Counted from the first letter of the stretch, positions 51,498-60,382 are shown. The stretch is 64,000 nt of DNA from an uncultured bacterium (GCA_949296525.1 CASFOP010000001.1:1-64000), one strand, 5' to 3'. Made by a program: numbers and translations. The notes: generated from the sequence alone by a model not told the origin.

Positions 51498-52547
51498 TTA
51501 CAATACAATCCACAACGCGACAAAATAGCCGCTCATCAGCACCAGCCCCGTCGGTACGGCCACACGCGCCCATTCGCGGCTTTTAATGCCCAGCTTTTCG
51601 GCGGCCACGATATTGGGCAGATTGCCCTGGATCAGCATACTTCCAAAAGCCGCCAATCCAATGACCATATACATCAGGTTGGGAATGGTTACGTCCGGCG
51701 TAATTTCAATGGCGGCCAGCGTGGCGTTGTCTATAATGACGGATACGGAATTGGCCCAGAATAAAATTTTGCCGCTTAAACGCGCGATGGTTGCGTCGGC
51801 AAACGGACGCAGGCCCGTGCTGATTAAAGTCAGCGCGGCTACGAACAGATAAATATGCCAGGTGCGGCGCAGCATGGAACGCGTATCTTCTTTATCTTCG
51901 CGTATATGCAGCTCCACCTGCGCATTGGCATTGCGCACGGTATAACCGGCCGCCAAAGCCATCAGCGAAATAGCGGGCATAATCCACCAGAAAAAATGCT
52001 TCAGCACAAAGAAAAAGTCTGCCTGGTGCGGGCCGGCGGCCAGCTCTTTATAAATGACCAGCCCCAGCGGCTCTGCCAGCGGCAACAGCACCGCCCCCAG
52101 CCCAATGGCGTAGCAGGCATATACCGTCACTTTGACGGTCTGCTCTCGCTCCAGATTGACCACCTGCAACACCTCGGCCAATATTAACGCGGCCACTGTT
52201 ACGCTGAACACGCTGGAGGTGATCCCCAGCAGGAACACCAAAATCGCAAAGCTGTATTTCGGCTCAAAAAAACGGAATAATACAAACAAAACGCGGAAAA
52301 TATAACGGGAATAATAATTGAAAATAATACTGACCACCAGCACGATAAAAGCCACGTTGACGGGAGAATTGAGCGCGTCATATATAAACTCTTTGCTCCA
52401 CATTCCGCTGATGGTAACAGCCGCCGCGCCGACTATAAGCAGAAAAAGCTCCAAATGGTTTTCCACCCATTTGGATTTCAGCGGCCAGACCAGCAGATTT
52501 AGCACCACCAGTCCCAGCAGGATTTTGGCAAGCAAAGAAATTTCCAT
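51498..52547 (-). CDS. DUF1646-like ion transporter (IT superfamily)
   Basis: 349 aa with about ten membrane helices. The pattern LFWANSVSVIIDNATLAAIEI and AAFGSMLIQGNLPNIVAAEKLG resembles the DUF1646 family, distant relatives of NhaD-type and citrate (IT) carriers. The GNLPNI loop is where such carriers bind ions or anions. Substrate unknown. It is transcribed next to, but separately from, the hydrogenase operon, with a leaderless-type promoter. Confidence 0.68.
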   Translation of the reverse strand: MEISLLAKILLGLVVLNLLVWPLKSKWVENHLELFLLIVGAAAVTISGMWSKEFIYDALNSPVNVAFIVLVVSIIFNYYSRYIFRVLFVLFRFFEPKYSFAILVFLLGITSSVFSVTVAALILAEVLQVVNLEREQTVKVTVYACYAIGLGAVLLPLAEPLGLVIYKELAAGPHQADFFFVLKHFFWWIMPAISLMALAAGYTVRNANAQVELHIREDKEDTRSMLRRTWHIYLFVAALTLISTGLRPFADATIARLSGKILFWANSVSVIIDNATLAAIEITPDVTIPNLMYMVIGLAAFGSMLIQGNLPNIVAAEKLGIKSREWARVAVPTGLVLMSGYFVALWIVL

Positions 52548-52553
52548 AGAATT

Positions 52554-52559
52554 ATTTTA
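52554..52559 (-). promoter_or_regulatory. -10 of a leaderless promoter (DUF1646-like)
   Basis: On the minus strand TAAAAT ends exactly 6 bases before the ATG at 52547. There is no Shine-Dalgarno. Confidence 0.6.
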
Positions 52560-52683
52560 CAAAAAAGGCATTCTTATCCGCCTGAAAAAAGCGATTACAT
52601 CGCTTTAGACCCGTTACACCGATTCCAAACACAGTCCTTTTTATTTTGTTAGAATGCTTTTATCTGTAAAAAAGGAGCAAACA

Positions 52684-53109
52684 ATGAAAAAAATCGCATT
52701 CGTATTAACCGCCTTGCTAGTGCTGGGCGGAGTTTCCTTCGCCGCTGACAGCTGTGAGTGTGAAAAAGGCGATTTGGTCTGTTTGAGCAGCTGTGCGCGC
52801 AACAAAGTGCAGAGCATCAAAGACCAGGCCGCTGAAAAACAGGCCGCCAAGGAAGCCTCTTCCGAAGAGGCCAAAGAGGCCGCCAAAGCCAAATTGGAAG
52901 AAGCAAAAACCGCCGCTCAGGAAAAAGCCTCCGCGGCCAAAAACAACGCCAAAAGCAAATTGAGCGAACTGAAAGAACAGGCCCAGGCCAAACAGGAAGC
53001 TAAAGAAACAGAAGCGGAGGCAAAAAAAGCCGCCGCCAAACAAAAAGTCAGTGACGCCAAAGCCGCTGCCAAAGCGGAGCTGAACGCCTGGAAAAATCTG
53101 GGAAAATAA
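52684..53109 (+). CDS. Secreted Ala/Lys/Glu-rich coiled-coil protein
   Basis: 141 aa from the ATG at 52684, which has AGGAG seven bases upstream and starts a signal peptide (MKKIAFVLTALLVLGGVSFA). The mature protein starts with a Cys-rich piece (four Cys in DSCECEKGDLVCLSSC) and continues as one long charged helix of Ala/Lys/Glu/Gln heptads (about 50-135). The composition resembles LEA or histone-H1-like tails, but the export signal makes a periplasmic coiled coil more likely. No function is known. TGT-TAGAAT upstream may be its -10. Confidence 0.72.
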   Translation: MKKIAFVLTALLVLGGVSFAADSCECEKGDLVCLSSCARNKVQSIKDQAAEKQAAKEASSEEAKEAAKAKLEEAKTAAQEKASAAKNNAKSKLSELKEQAQAKQEAKETEAEAKKAAAKQKVSDAKAAAKAELNAWKNLGK

Positions 53110-53125
53110 AGCTATCCGAAACACA

Positions 53126-53153
53126 AAACCCGCGCTTTCAGCGCGGGTTTTTT
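53126..53153 (+). terminator. Rho-independent terminator
   Basis: AAACCCGCGCT, loop TTC, AGCGCGGGTTTTTT. Confidence 0.9.
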
Positions 53154-53168
53154 ACATCGGCGGAAAAA

Positions 53169-53702
53169 TCAGGGCATCAAATAGGCCCGTCCATTACCGA
53201 TATTACGGGAAAAAGTCGCTCCCATAACTTCACGGCAATAAGAACCGTCCTCTCCTTCAAAGGTAACTCCAGAAGCCGTTCTTTCTATGCAGTAAATATC
53301 ATTGGCCGTAGGCAGTGTGCCCACCTGATAAGCCGCCATATACCCCGCCCCTTTATACGGGCCGCTGATGCGCCCGACATATACGGCCTTGTAATTGGGA
53401 TTGGTTTGCAGGCTCCATTCCCCGTTGGACACGGCCGGAAGGCCGCTGTACCATTTTTCCGTGCCGGTCCAGGGCATGGAAATATCCAGGTCTTCCAGCG
53501 AATTGGTATATTCACCGTTGGCCATATAATACAAATGTTGGGCGTTTAAAAAACTTTTAATAATGGCCAGTGCCTGGGACGCGCGGGATTTTTCCACCGC
53601 TTTTTGATACTGCGGCAGGGCCACGGCGGCCAGTATACCGATAATTAAAACAACCACTAACAGCTCTATTAGCGTAAATGCGGCGTTTTTCTTTATATTC
53701 AT
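53169..53702 (-). CDS. Type IV pilin-like protein (PilE type)
   Basis: 177 aa. Prepilin leader KKNAAFTLIELLVVVLIIGI with Ala at -1, Phe +1 and Glu +5, then LPQYQKAVEKSRASQALAII, and a globular domain with YYMANGEYTNSLEDLD. A Cys pair (YCIERTASG and SYCREVMG) flanks the C-terminal loop. Close relative of the pilin at 35 kb in the first 70 residues and different afterwards. There is no Shine-Dalgarno. The T12-spacer promoter places transcription at the ATG itself. Confidence 0.9.
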   Translation of the reverse strand: MNIKKNAAFTLIELLVVVLIIGILAAVALPQYQKAVEKSRASQALAIIKSFLNAQHLYYMANGEYTNSLEDLDISMPWTGTEKWYSGLPAVSNGEWSLQTNPNYKAVYVGRISGPYKGAGYMAAYQVGTLPTANDIYCIERTASGVTFEGEDGSYCREVMGATFSRNIGNGRAYLMP

Positions 53703-53708
53703 GCAAAA

Positions 53709-53736
53709 AGTGTATCAAAAAAAAAAAACGGGTCAA
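53709..53736 (-). promoter_or_regulatory. Leaderless pilin promoter with twelve-T spacer
   Basis: On the minus strand TTGACC (53731-53736), a 16-base spacer CG-T12-GA, then TACACT (53709-53714), ending exactly 6 bases before the ATG at 53702. The 26-base core is identical to that of the pilin promoter at 35.6 kb, although the flanks differ. I see no gene in the rest of 53737-53865. Confidence 0.65.
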
Positions 53737-53865
53737 GGGCCTCTGATTTTAAACAGCCGGCAGAACGGCGACAGACAAACAACAAAAAGAAAAAATTTAA
53801 AAACGGCGGAGTGATCCCTCCGTTGAAAACGGTAACCCCGGATTTATTTCACCGAGGCACGAAAT

Positions 53866-53895
53866 ACAAAACGCGCCCCGGAGGGCGCGTTTTGT
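53866..53895 (-). terminator. Terminator of tRNA-Phe
   Basis: The 13-bp stem ACAAAACGCGCCC/GGGCGCGTTTTGT with a four-base loop lies just downstream of tRNA-Phe on the minus strand. T-rich on exit. Confidence 0.75.
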
Positions 53896-53905
53896 AAAAG
53901 AAAAA

Positions 53906-53977
53906 TGCCGAGGGACAGGATCGAACTGTCGACACCTGGTTTTTCAGACCAGTGCTCTACCACTGAGCTACCTCGGC
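53906..53977 (-). tRNA. tRNA-Phe (anticodon GAA)
   Basis: The minus strand reads acceptor GCCGAGG/CCTCGGC with discriminator A, D-arm GCTCAGTGGTAGAGC, anticodon stem CTGGT/ACCAG with loop CTGAAAA (anticodon GAA), and T-arm GACAG-TTCGATC-CTGTC. 72 nt; CCA is not encoded. Confidence 0.95.
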
Positions 53978-54023
53978 ATTGCTTTTATATTATACAAAAT
54001 ATTACCCCAGGAAAAAAGATCCC

Positions 54024-54752
54024 TTAAAACAATCTGGGGCTGGTCGGAAGAGGACTGACAGGGGCGGCAGCCATTTTCCGTATTTTGGCCTTAAATATTT
54101 CTCCGATATGTTTATTATGTAAATCCGTTACATAGTAGGAACAACCCTTGGCCAATATGTTCATTAAAGAGGGAATTTTCCCTTCTTTAAAATAACGCTC
54201 CGCCGTCTCTTTTTCATAATCCCGCATTCCCTGCACACAGTTCTTGCTGGAGGTATAACTGCGCATATAAACTATAAAATCCAAAAAATAATCTTCCAAA
54301 AGTTTATCCTGGTGCAACAGCTCAAGCAGATTGTCCGCAGACAAATTAGCGGCATTGTCAGGATAAGCAATCAACAGCTCATGCAATAGCCCTTTATTGT
54401 CCATCATTTTCTGCAGGTTTTCGGAAGGCAACATATTAAATGAAACATACGGCACCGACCCCAAAGCGGCAAACGCCCGGATTTCCTGCTGTACGGAGGC
54501 CAAATCTGCGCGGATCAAATCACGGTATTGTGTGTATAATTGTTCCCGCAGGGCCGAAATCCTATTGCGTTTCTTACGCAGCTCCCAATAGGGCGCACCT
54601 CCGGAAGTATCTTCTTTGAGTTCACTTAATTCTTGACGCAAAGCGGCATATTGCTTCTGCCGGTTTGCGTCGGATGTCTGTCCGTACGACGGAACCGCAA
54701 AAATACCTGCACACAACAAAAAGATGCTCAGCACTGCTGCAAACGATTTCAT
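54024..54752 (-). CDS. Secreted helical protein, unknown
   Basis: 242 aa from the ATG at 54752 (GGAGG upstream), starting with a signal peptide (MKSFAAVLSIFLLCAGIFAV, cut near SYGQ). The mature part is helical, with a charged coiled-coil stretch (about 30-80) and two Cys far apart (in SSKNCVQG and AKGCSYYV) that may pair. No family recognised. The longer frame from 54797 lacks both a ribosome site and a signal start. Confidence 0.68.
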   Translation of the reverse strand: MKSFAAVLSIFLLCAGIFAVPSYGQTSDANRQKQYAALRQELSELKEDTSGGAPYWELRKKRNRISALREQLYTQYRDLIRADLASVQQEIRAFAALGSVPYVSFNMLPSENLQKMMDNKGLLHELLIAYPDNAANLSADNLLELLHQDKLLEDYFLDFIVYMRSYTSSKNCVQGMRDYEKETAERYFKEGKIPSLMNILAKGCSYYVTDLHNKHIGEIFKAKIRKMAAAPVSPLPTSPRLF

Positions 54753-54880
54753 GCTTTTGCCTCCAAAAGAATAGGGTATATTTTCATTATGCCACAATTT
54801 CTCTCGTTTGGAAAGCCCCGTTTGCCCGACAAATCAAAACGGCAGTCCCGGCGCAGGCCCAATGAAAGATCATAATAAAC

Positions 54881-54910
54881 AAAAACCCCGCTCAAAAGAG
54901 CGGGGTTTTT
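54881..54910. terminator. Bidirectional terminator at end of gcv/pyrE operon
   Basis: AAAAACCCCGCTC, loop AAAA, GAGCGGGGTTTTT. On the minus strand it ends the long operon running from gcvT to rlmI. Confidence 0.9.
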
Positions 54911-54924
54911 GTCTATATGAAGAA

Positions 54925-56097
54925 TTACCGCACCTGCAGCAAAGCAAAATGCAGGTATTCCGTTTCTGGCATGCCGATTAATACGGGGTGGTCTTTGGCC
55001 TGCCCGCGCAGCTCAAGCAGTACGGCACTTTTGCCGGATTTGCTGACGCCCTGGCGGATAATATCGGCAAATAGTTCGCGCGAAATATGGTGCGAACAGG
55101 TGGAAAAAGCCAAATAACCGCCCTTTTCCAGCCCTTCCAGCGCCATGCGCACCAGCTTGACGTACAGCCCGACGGCTTTGGGCAGATTTTTGCGGCTTTT
55201 GGCAAAAGCCGGCGGATCCAGCAGGACAAAATCCGGCTGGTCCGGCAGTTCTTTTTTCTTCATGGCCGAAAGCACACGCTCGGCGTCATCTCGGTGAAAG
55301 ACGGCCAAATCTTTCACGCCGTTGAGCTCGGCGTTTTTATTGGCAAATTCCACGGCAGCGGCCGAAGAATCGCAGCCCCACACCTGCGCCGCGCCGGCCA
55401 GGGCGGCCGTCAGCCCGAAAGAGCCGATATAGCTGTACAAGTCCAGCACGAGTTTATCTTTAAAATAGGGTTTTAAGAAAGCGCGGTTTTCCCGCTGGTC
55501 ATAATAAAAGCCCGTTTTCTGCCCGACCAGGAGAGGTACCTCATACTTTACGCCGTTTTCTTCTATTTGCACCGTTTCGGGCACTTCGCCGACCGTTTCG
55601 GGCGTATTGCTCAGCCCCTCCAACGCACGGAAGGCGCTGTCTGCGCGGTAAAGGATGCCCTTGGGACGGAAAATTTTCTTCAGTGCCGCGGTGACGGCTT
55701 CTTTTTGTTTTTCCATGCCTGCCGTCAAAATTTCCGCCACCAGCACGTCCCCGTAACGGTCCACCACCAGCCCGGGCATTGCATCGCTTTCTCCGTAACA
55801 CATACGCCCGTATTTGCGTACGCCCAGTTCTTTGCGGTATTCATAGGCTGCATCCAGATTTTGAAAAATGAAATCTTCCGCCAGCGGCTGCGGCCCTTTC
55901 TGCACCAGGCGCACGGCAATCAAACTGTGCGGGTTAAAAAACCCCGTACCTACGGTATTGCCTTCGCTGTCCAGCACGCGTACCAATTCGCCGGGTTCCG
56001 CAGAACGGTCCAGCCCGTCTATTTCATTGGAAAAAATCCAATAATGCCCCGCAACAATACGCCGTTGTTCTTTGGGTTTTAATTTAATTTCTCTCAC
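54925..56097 (-). CDS. rlmI: RlmI-like rRNA cytosine methyltransferase
   Basis: 390 aa. The N-terminal PUA domain (1-75; AGHYWIFSNEIDGL) is followed by an EEHEE-type linker domain and a Rossmann methyltransferase (about 200-390) with motif I DLYSYIGSFGL, DDAERVL and the catalytic LLDPPAF plus STCSHH. RlmI makes m5C1962 in 23S rRNA. A close RlmI/RlmK-type alternative target is possible. The start is GTG, overlapping the pyrE stop (GTGA). Last gene of the operon. Confidence 0.9.
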   Translation of the reverse strand: MREIKLKPKEQRRIVAGHYWIFSNEIDGLDRSAEPGELVRVLDSEGNTVGTGFFNPHSLIAVRLVQKGPQPLAEDFIFQNLDAAYEYRKELGVRKYGRMCYGESDAMPGLVVDRYGDVLVAEILTAGMEKQKEAVTAALKKIFRPKGILYRADSAFRALEGLSNTPETVGEVPETVQIEENGVKYEVPLLVGQKTGFYYDQRENRAFLKPYFKDKLVLDLYSYIGSFGLTAALAGAAQVWGCDSSAAAVEFANKNAELNGVKDLAVFHRDDAERVLSAMKKKELPDQPDFVLLDPPAFAKSRKNLPKAVGLYVKLVRMALEGLEKGGYLAFSTCSHHISRELFADIIRQGVSKSGKSAVLLELRGQAKDHPVLIGMPETEYLHFALLQVR

Positions 56098-56684
56098 GCC
56101 TGCGGCTCCTTATATACGTCGTCCACTTCCTGCACGGGAACGCCGGAGGAACACAGCGGGCAATCCTTGGCGGTGAAAGTCTGCATCGGGTAAGACAGCA
56201 GCGCGCGCAGCGGCAGCTCCAACGGCAGAATACCCATGGAACGGTCCACCATCACGGCCACGCCCAGCACTTTGGCCCCGCTGGCTTTGACCAGCGCTTC
56301 AGCCCGCAGCACTTTGCGGCCGCCGACGGTTACGTCGTCCACCAGCAGCACCGTCTCGCCGGGTTTGATGACAAAATTATGTTTTAAAATCATTTCGCCC
56401 TTGTCGTCTTTGGAAGCGAAAATGGCCCGCGCGCCGCGCACGCGCGCCACTTCCTGCGCAAGCACGGAGTTGGACGGCGTCAGGGCCATGACCACATCGG
56501 CATGGGCGGCAAATTTATCGGACATGGCGCGCGCTATTTTCTGCGCCAGGTTCGGATGCTGCAAAAGCAGGGAGGTCTGTATATACGTCTGGCTGTGGAA
56601 GCCCGAAGGCATGACAAAATGGCCTTCCACCACGGCCCCGTGCTCCTGCAGGAGCGAGAGCAGGTCTAAGTTATTTCTTGGCAT
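56094..56684 (-). CDS. pyrE: Orotate phosphoribosyltransferase
   Basis: 196 aa. Makes OMP from orotate and PRPP. The PRPP loop LLVDDVTVGGRK and the ALTPSN/IFASKDDKG segments are typical. The C-terminus carries the CPLCSSGVPV stretch found in the PyrE branch of many anaerobes and thermophiles. AGGAGA precedes the ATG. Its start overlaps the end of the AsmA-like gene by 14 bases, and its end overlaps rlmI by four bases. Confidence 0.93.
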   Translation of the reverse strand: MPRNNLDLLSLLQEHGAVVEGHFVMPSGFHSQTYIQTSLLLQHPNLAQKIARAMSDKFAAHADVVMALTPSNSVLAQEVARVRGARAIFASKDDKGEMILKHNFVIKPGETVLLVDDVTVGGRKVLRAEALVKASGAKVLGVAVMVDRSMGILPLELPLRALLSYPMQTFTAKDCPLCSSGVPVQEVDDVYKEPQA

Positions 56685-58989
56685 GGAATTCTCCTTTCAA
56701 AAATTCGCGGCTTTTATTAAAATCGGTGCGCAGCCCGCGCTTGCGGGCGGATTCTATTTGTTCATTGGTCTTTTTGGCGCGCAGCATTTCCACGCGGGGT
56801 TTAAGCATGGAAGAAGACACCTTAAACGCCAAAGCGGGGTTGCCGGATTCGTCGGTCAGGTTTTCGGCCAAAATGCCGCCTTTGCTGGAAGCGGGGGTAA
56901 ACATCGTCCAAATGACCAGCTCAAAAGTCTCCCGTACCCAGTCCACCCAGCCCGACACGGCGGCCGAAATGACGGGCCCCTGTGTAAAGGCATTGTTCAC
57001 AATCATCGTGCCGTTTTTGAAATCCACGGATGCGGCCATTTCGTTAAATGCCACGTCTTTGAGCACTTCGCCCACTTTAAAGCTTCCGCTGCGCTCCATG
57101 CGGTGCATCATAATAAACGGTGTAAAAGTCACGTTTAAAGCCTGCTGTTCTTCGGCCAGTTTTTCCATCTGGTGTATCACGCCTTCCTCCAGCTTCACAT
57201 CCAGCGTACCGTTTAAATCGGCCGCGCCCGGCAGCATGCCCGTAAAAGCAAATTCGGCATTAAAACGGTTGCCCGACAGCACCGTACTGGAAAAAGTATC
57301 GGCATACAGCGTGCCCGAAAAATTGGGCATGAATTTGGGCAGGCGGTCGCGGAAGTTGCGCATCCAGGCCAGCTCGCCGGTTTGGACATTGGAAGAAGAT
57401 TTCTTTTTGGAAATAGCCCCTATCACTTCCACAAAATCCCGCACAGTACCGATAAAGCCCATCGGTTCAAAATGTTTCAAATACAGCGATGTGTCTATCT
57501 TGCGTTTGCTGCTTTTAATGTTATTTATAGACAGGCGCAGTTTCATGGGTACGCCGTCCAGTTCCGCCGAGGCGATATACGCATACACGTTGCCTTTGCG
57601 GTACGAGCCCGAAAGATTAAGCTTGTCAAACACGCTGTCCGCCACCGTTACTTTTCCGTCCGTAGTGCGGGCGTACAAATCGGTAAAGTTATTTTTTGCT
57701 GTGAAACTGCCGCTGACGCCCGCCGTTTCAAATCCCCAGAACTGCCCCGCCGCGGCTTTGGCCTGCAAATCCACCTGCGGCAGCGTATATTTGCCATCTA
57801 TACGCTTTACGGAAGCGGAGGCCTTGCCCTGTCCCGTCAGCTTAAAGCGGGCCAGCGCGGGCCAGCGTTTGGACAGCACCGCCAAATCGTTCCATCCCGT
57901 CTGAAACTGCAAATCCGCCTCAAACGGTTTCTTGCCAAAATCCAGCTTGCCGGATACAGATGCGTTTAAATTGTCCGTCTGAGCGCTGAGCTCGTCCAGC
58001 GTCAAATGCGTGTATCCGGCGCCCAGCATGCCTTTGGCGGCAACGCGGGAGGCGGGCACATTAAACGAAGGCAAATCTTTTTTAAATACGGACAAATCCT
58101 GCTGGTCAAAAGCCGGGGCTTCGGCGCGCACATTGAAAAAGGGCGTTACCAAATTGTCCAAATCCACCGTCAGAGTGACGGGCTTTCTGAACAGCGCCAC
58201 CTGTGTCTGGAAATTGCGCAAAGCAAATTTTTTCCAGTCAAAATTGGCAAAGTTTACCTGCCCCGTGCCGTGTATTTCCAAATCGGAAATATTATCGCCC
58301 CAGCGGTTGCGCAGCACGGTTTCCAGCCGGAAGCGCGAGAGTTCGTTAAAACGCAGCCGCTGAAAATGCAGATTCAGGCCATATACCGCATGGCTGACGC
58401 CGCTGGTCAGGTCACGGTAACTCAACACACCGTCGCGCACGCGCCAGTCCTCTATGCTGACCTGTATGCGCTCCCCGCTGACGCCGCTGACGTACCCGCC
58501 GCCTGCCGCGGCCGTATTGACAGGCGGGGTATTATAGATGCCTTCTTCTCCACGCACAATGTTGATGCGCGGGCGGTTGAGCGTTACTTCGTCAATGATC
58601 AGCTTTTTCTCCAAAAGGGGCAGCACCTGATAGCGTATCAGCACCGACTCGGCAGACAGGACCGGCTCCCCCGGGCGCAGTTTATCGTCCAAAACGGCAA
58701 AACCTTTGAGTTCCACGGTATTTAAAAATTTCAGTTCCAGTGAGGAAATGACTACGGGACGGTCAAACAGAAGCTGCAAACGCTGGGTCAGCGTTTCGCT
58801 GATTTGCTGGGCGTTAAACATTTTCAGTGCGGCCACCCACATCCCTGCACAGAGCAGCAACACAAGCATTATCGTAAACAGCACCGTACGGAAAAACAGC
58901 GAACACGTCCTCAGCGCAAAACGCGCCGTGCGGGAACGTTTCCTGGGCGGGGTTTCTTTTTTGGCCTGTTTTTTGTTTTTCTTGCTCAT
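56671..58989 (-). CDS. AsmA-like inner-membrane protein
   Basis: 772 aa. A basic N-terminus (KKNKKQAKKETPPRKR) and one membrane helix (about 33-55) are followed by a long periplasmic beta-rich part, with repeated 60-70-residue stretches typical of AsmA/YhdP/TamB bridge proteins, and a conserved C-terminal AsmA block (about 560-760). These proteins form lipid-conducting bridges between inner and outer membrane. It starts six bases behind the M50 stop. Confidence 0.82.
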   Translation of the reverse strand: MSKKNKKQAKKETPPRKRSRTARFALRTCSLFFRTVLFTIMLVLLLCAGMWVAALKMFNAQQISETLTQRLQLLFDRPVVISSLELKFLNTVELKGFAVLDDKLRPGEPVLSAESVLIRYQVLPLLEKKLIIDEVTLNRPRINIVRGEEGIYNTPPVNTAAAGGGYVSGVSGERIQVSIEDWRVRDGVLSYRDLTSGVSHAVYGLNLHFQRLRFNELSRFRLETVLRNRWGDNISDLEIHGTGQVNFANFDWKKFALRNFQTQVALFRKPVTLTVDLDNLVTPFFNVRAEAPAFDQQDLSVFKKDLPSFNVPASRVAAKGMLGAGYTHLTLDELSAQTDNLNASVSGKLDFGKKPFEADLQFQTGWNDLAVLSKRWPALARFKLTGQGKASASVKRIDGKYTLPQVDLQAKAAAGQFWGFETAGVSGSFTAKNNFTDLYARTTDGKVTVADSVFDKLNLSGSYRKGNVYAYIASAELDGVPMKLRLSINNIKSSKRKIDTSLYLKHFEPMGFIGTVRDFVEVIGAISKKKSSSNVQTGELAWMRNFRDRLPKFMPNFSGTLYADTFSSTVLSGNRFNAEFAFTGMLPGAADLNGTLDVKLEEGVIHQMEKLAEEQQALNVTFTPFIMMHRMERSGSFKVGEVLKDVAFNEMAASVDFKNGTMIVNNAFTQGPVISAAVSGWVDWVRETFELVIWTMFTPASSKGGILAENLTDESGNPALAFKVSSSMLKPRVEMLRAKKTNEQIESARKRGLRTDFNKSREFLKGEFHAKK

Positions 58990-58995
58990 GTACGC

Positions 58996-59685
58996 CTACG
59001 CGCGCGAAGATATAAACTGCTCTACTATATAGTTTATCACAATTTTCCACGTGTTATAGCTGGAAACTGCGGCCCCGCTTACCATTTGCCCCAAAAGTAC
59101 TTTATCCGGAAACAGGCATTTAAGCACCAAGGCCAGCACGGCGGCATTGCCCAAAATAATAATCACCACGGAAAATACCCTCCCGCCGGCCAATTTTAAA
59201 TCCGGCTGCTGGGTTTCCCACAGGGTTTTGACGGTTTGCACAAAATGAAAGGCCATAAAAAACCCGACCAAAAATACAAAAGCCGGCCGGTACGGGGCTA
59301 CCTGTACAAACAAAGACAATCCCGCATACACCAGCCCCGTCAGCACCGCATAAAGCGGCACAATATACGGTGCCAGCACCACGGCGGCGTTGGTGCGGTC
59401 CATTTTCACATAGCCGCTGTCTTTGTTTACCTGCATGGAATGCACACGAAAGCCAAACAGCATAGCCAGCGCGGCATGCGTGGTTTCATGCCCCCATACA
59501 TACATACGGTCAAAATGATATCCGCAAAAGTGGACGGCGCAGTACAGGGCCGCTCCCGCCAGCAGTTCCACGGCCGTGCGGAAATCTTTAACCACCTCCC
59601 AAAACGCGCCCAACACTTCCGCCGCGCAAAAAAATGCGGTGGGCAGCAGGGCAAGGGCCAGCAGGAGTTTTAAAAAATTCTTCAT
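58996..59685 (-). CDS. M50-like membrane metalloprotease
   Basis: 229 aa with several hydrophobic segments. HETTH (in WGHETTHAALAML) is an HExxH zinc site within a membrane helix region, as in site-2 proteases and M50B relatives, followed by FGFRVHSMQVNKDSGYV. A second acidic motif (NPDG in S2P) is not clear, so the catalytic role is probable but not proven. The start at 59685 is chosen because the longer frame overlaps the ligase gene and has no ribosome site. No Shine-Dalgarno, so coupled translation is assumed. Confidence 0.72.
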   Translation of the reverse strand: MKNFLKLLLALALLPTAFFCAAEVLGAFWEVVKDFRTAVELLAGAALYCAVHFCGYHFDRMYVWGHETTHAALAMLFGFRVHSMQVNKDSGYVKMDRTNAAVVLAPYIVPLYAVLTGLVYAGLSLFVQVAPYRPAFVFLVGFFMAFHFVQTVKTLWETQQPDLKLAGGRVFSVVIIILGNAAVLALVLKCLFPDKVLLGQMVSGAAVSSYNTWKIVINYIVEQFISSRA

Positions 59686-59692
59686 TTTTGCG

Positions 59693-60382
59693 TTAAAATT
59701 TTTCGTTCCAGGCCGCCGTTTGGTATTGTGAAACGGCCAATGTACGCGCGGCGGATAAAACTTCCTGCGCCGCAGGCCGCGTTTTAAACACAACACCCAG
59801 CCACGCCGCCGCGCCTGCGCCGACGGCACGCCGAAAAACGGGGTTTGTCCGCGCGCACGCGCACTGTAAAGACCCCTGATACAGCACCGCGGAGCCGAAA
59901 CGGCGTATGGCTCCGCCTAAAATTTTTTGCCCGTTTACCAGCAAGTCGTCCTGTACGGGATTTACAAAGCAACCGCCGGCCGCGCCGTTTTGCTGCGGGG
60001 CATAAGCCGCAGCGGGCACCGCCCCCTGACGCAGGCTGGTCAGATGCGCCTGCTCCAGCAGGGCCCGCTCTATGGCGCCGTGCAAAGCCGCATAAATTTC
60101 TTTGGGCTTTTGCCCTGTTTGAAACACCAGGCTGAAGGTCAAATCTTCCCCGTGCTGCACCATGCCCCCGCCCGTAGGCCGGCGGCACAAAGGGCCGGCC
60201 TGCGGCGGAGTTTGCGCACGCACGCTGTCATAAAACTGCCCGTAGCCAAACGTCACCGCGGGCCCCGCCGTCCAATGATAAAAACGCAGCACGGGCGCGG
60301 CAGGTACGGACTGCGCCAGCACCTCGTCCAGTGCCATATGCTCAAACACGTTTAAAGCGGGGGTTAAAATATGTTGTGCCAT
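59693..60382 (-). CDS. Lipoate-protein ligase A-type (biotin/lipoate ligase family)
   Basis: 229 aa. The family blocks are clear: MALDEVLA, the RRPTGGGMVQHGEDLTFSLV loop that binds lipoyl-AMP, and the DLLVNGQKILGGAIRRFGSA segment with the catalytic Lys. It is shorter than E. coli LplA (338 aa), like small LplA/LipM types without the C-terminal domain. It probably lipoylates GcvH, whose gene lies three genes upstream. The start follows directly after the gcvPB terminator's T-run. Confidence 0.9.
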   Translation of the reverse strand: MAQHILTPALNVFEHMALDEVLAQSVPAAPVLRFYHWTAGPAVTFGYGQFYDSVRAQTPPQAGPLCRRPTGGGMVQHGEDLTFSLVFQTGQKPKEIYAALHGAIERALLEQAHLTSLRQGAVPAAAYAPQQNGAAGGCFVNPVQDDLLVNGQKILGGAIRRFGSAVLYQGSLQCACARTNPVFRRAVGAGAAAWLGVVFKTRPAAQEVLSAARTLAVSQYQTAAWNEKF

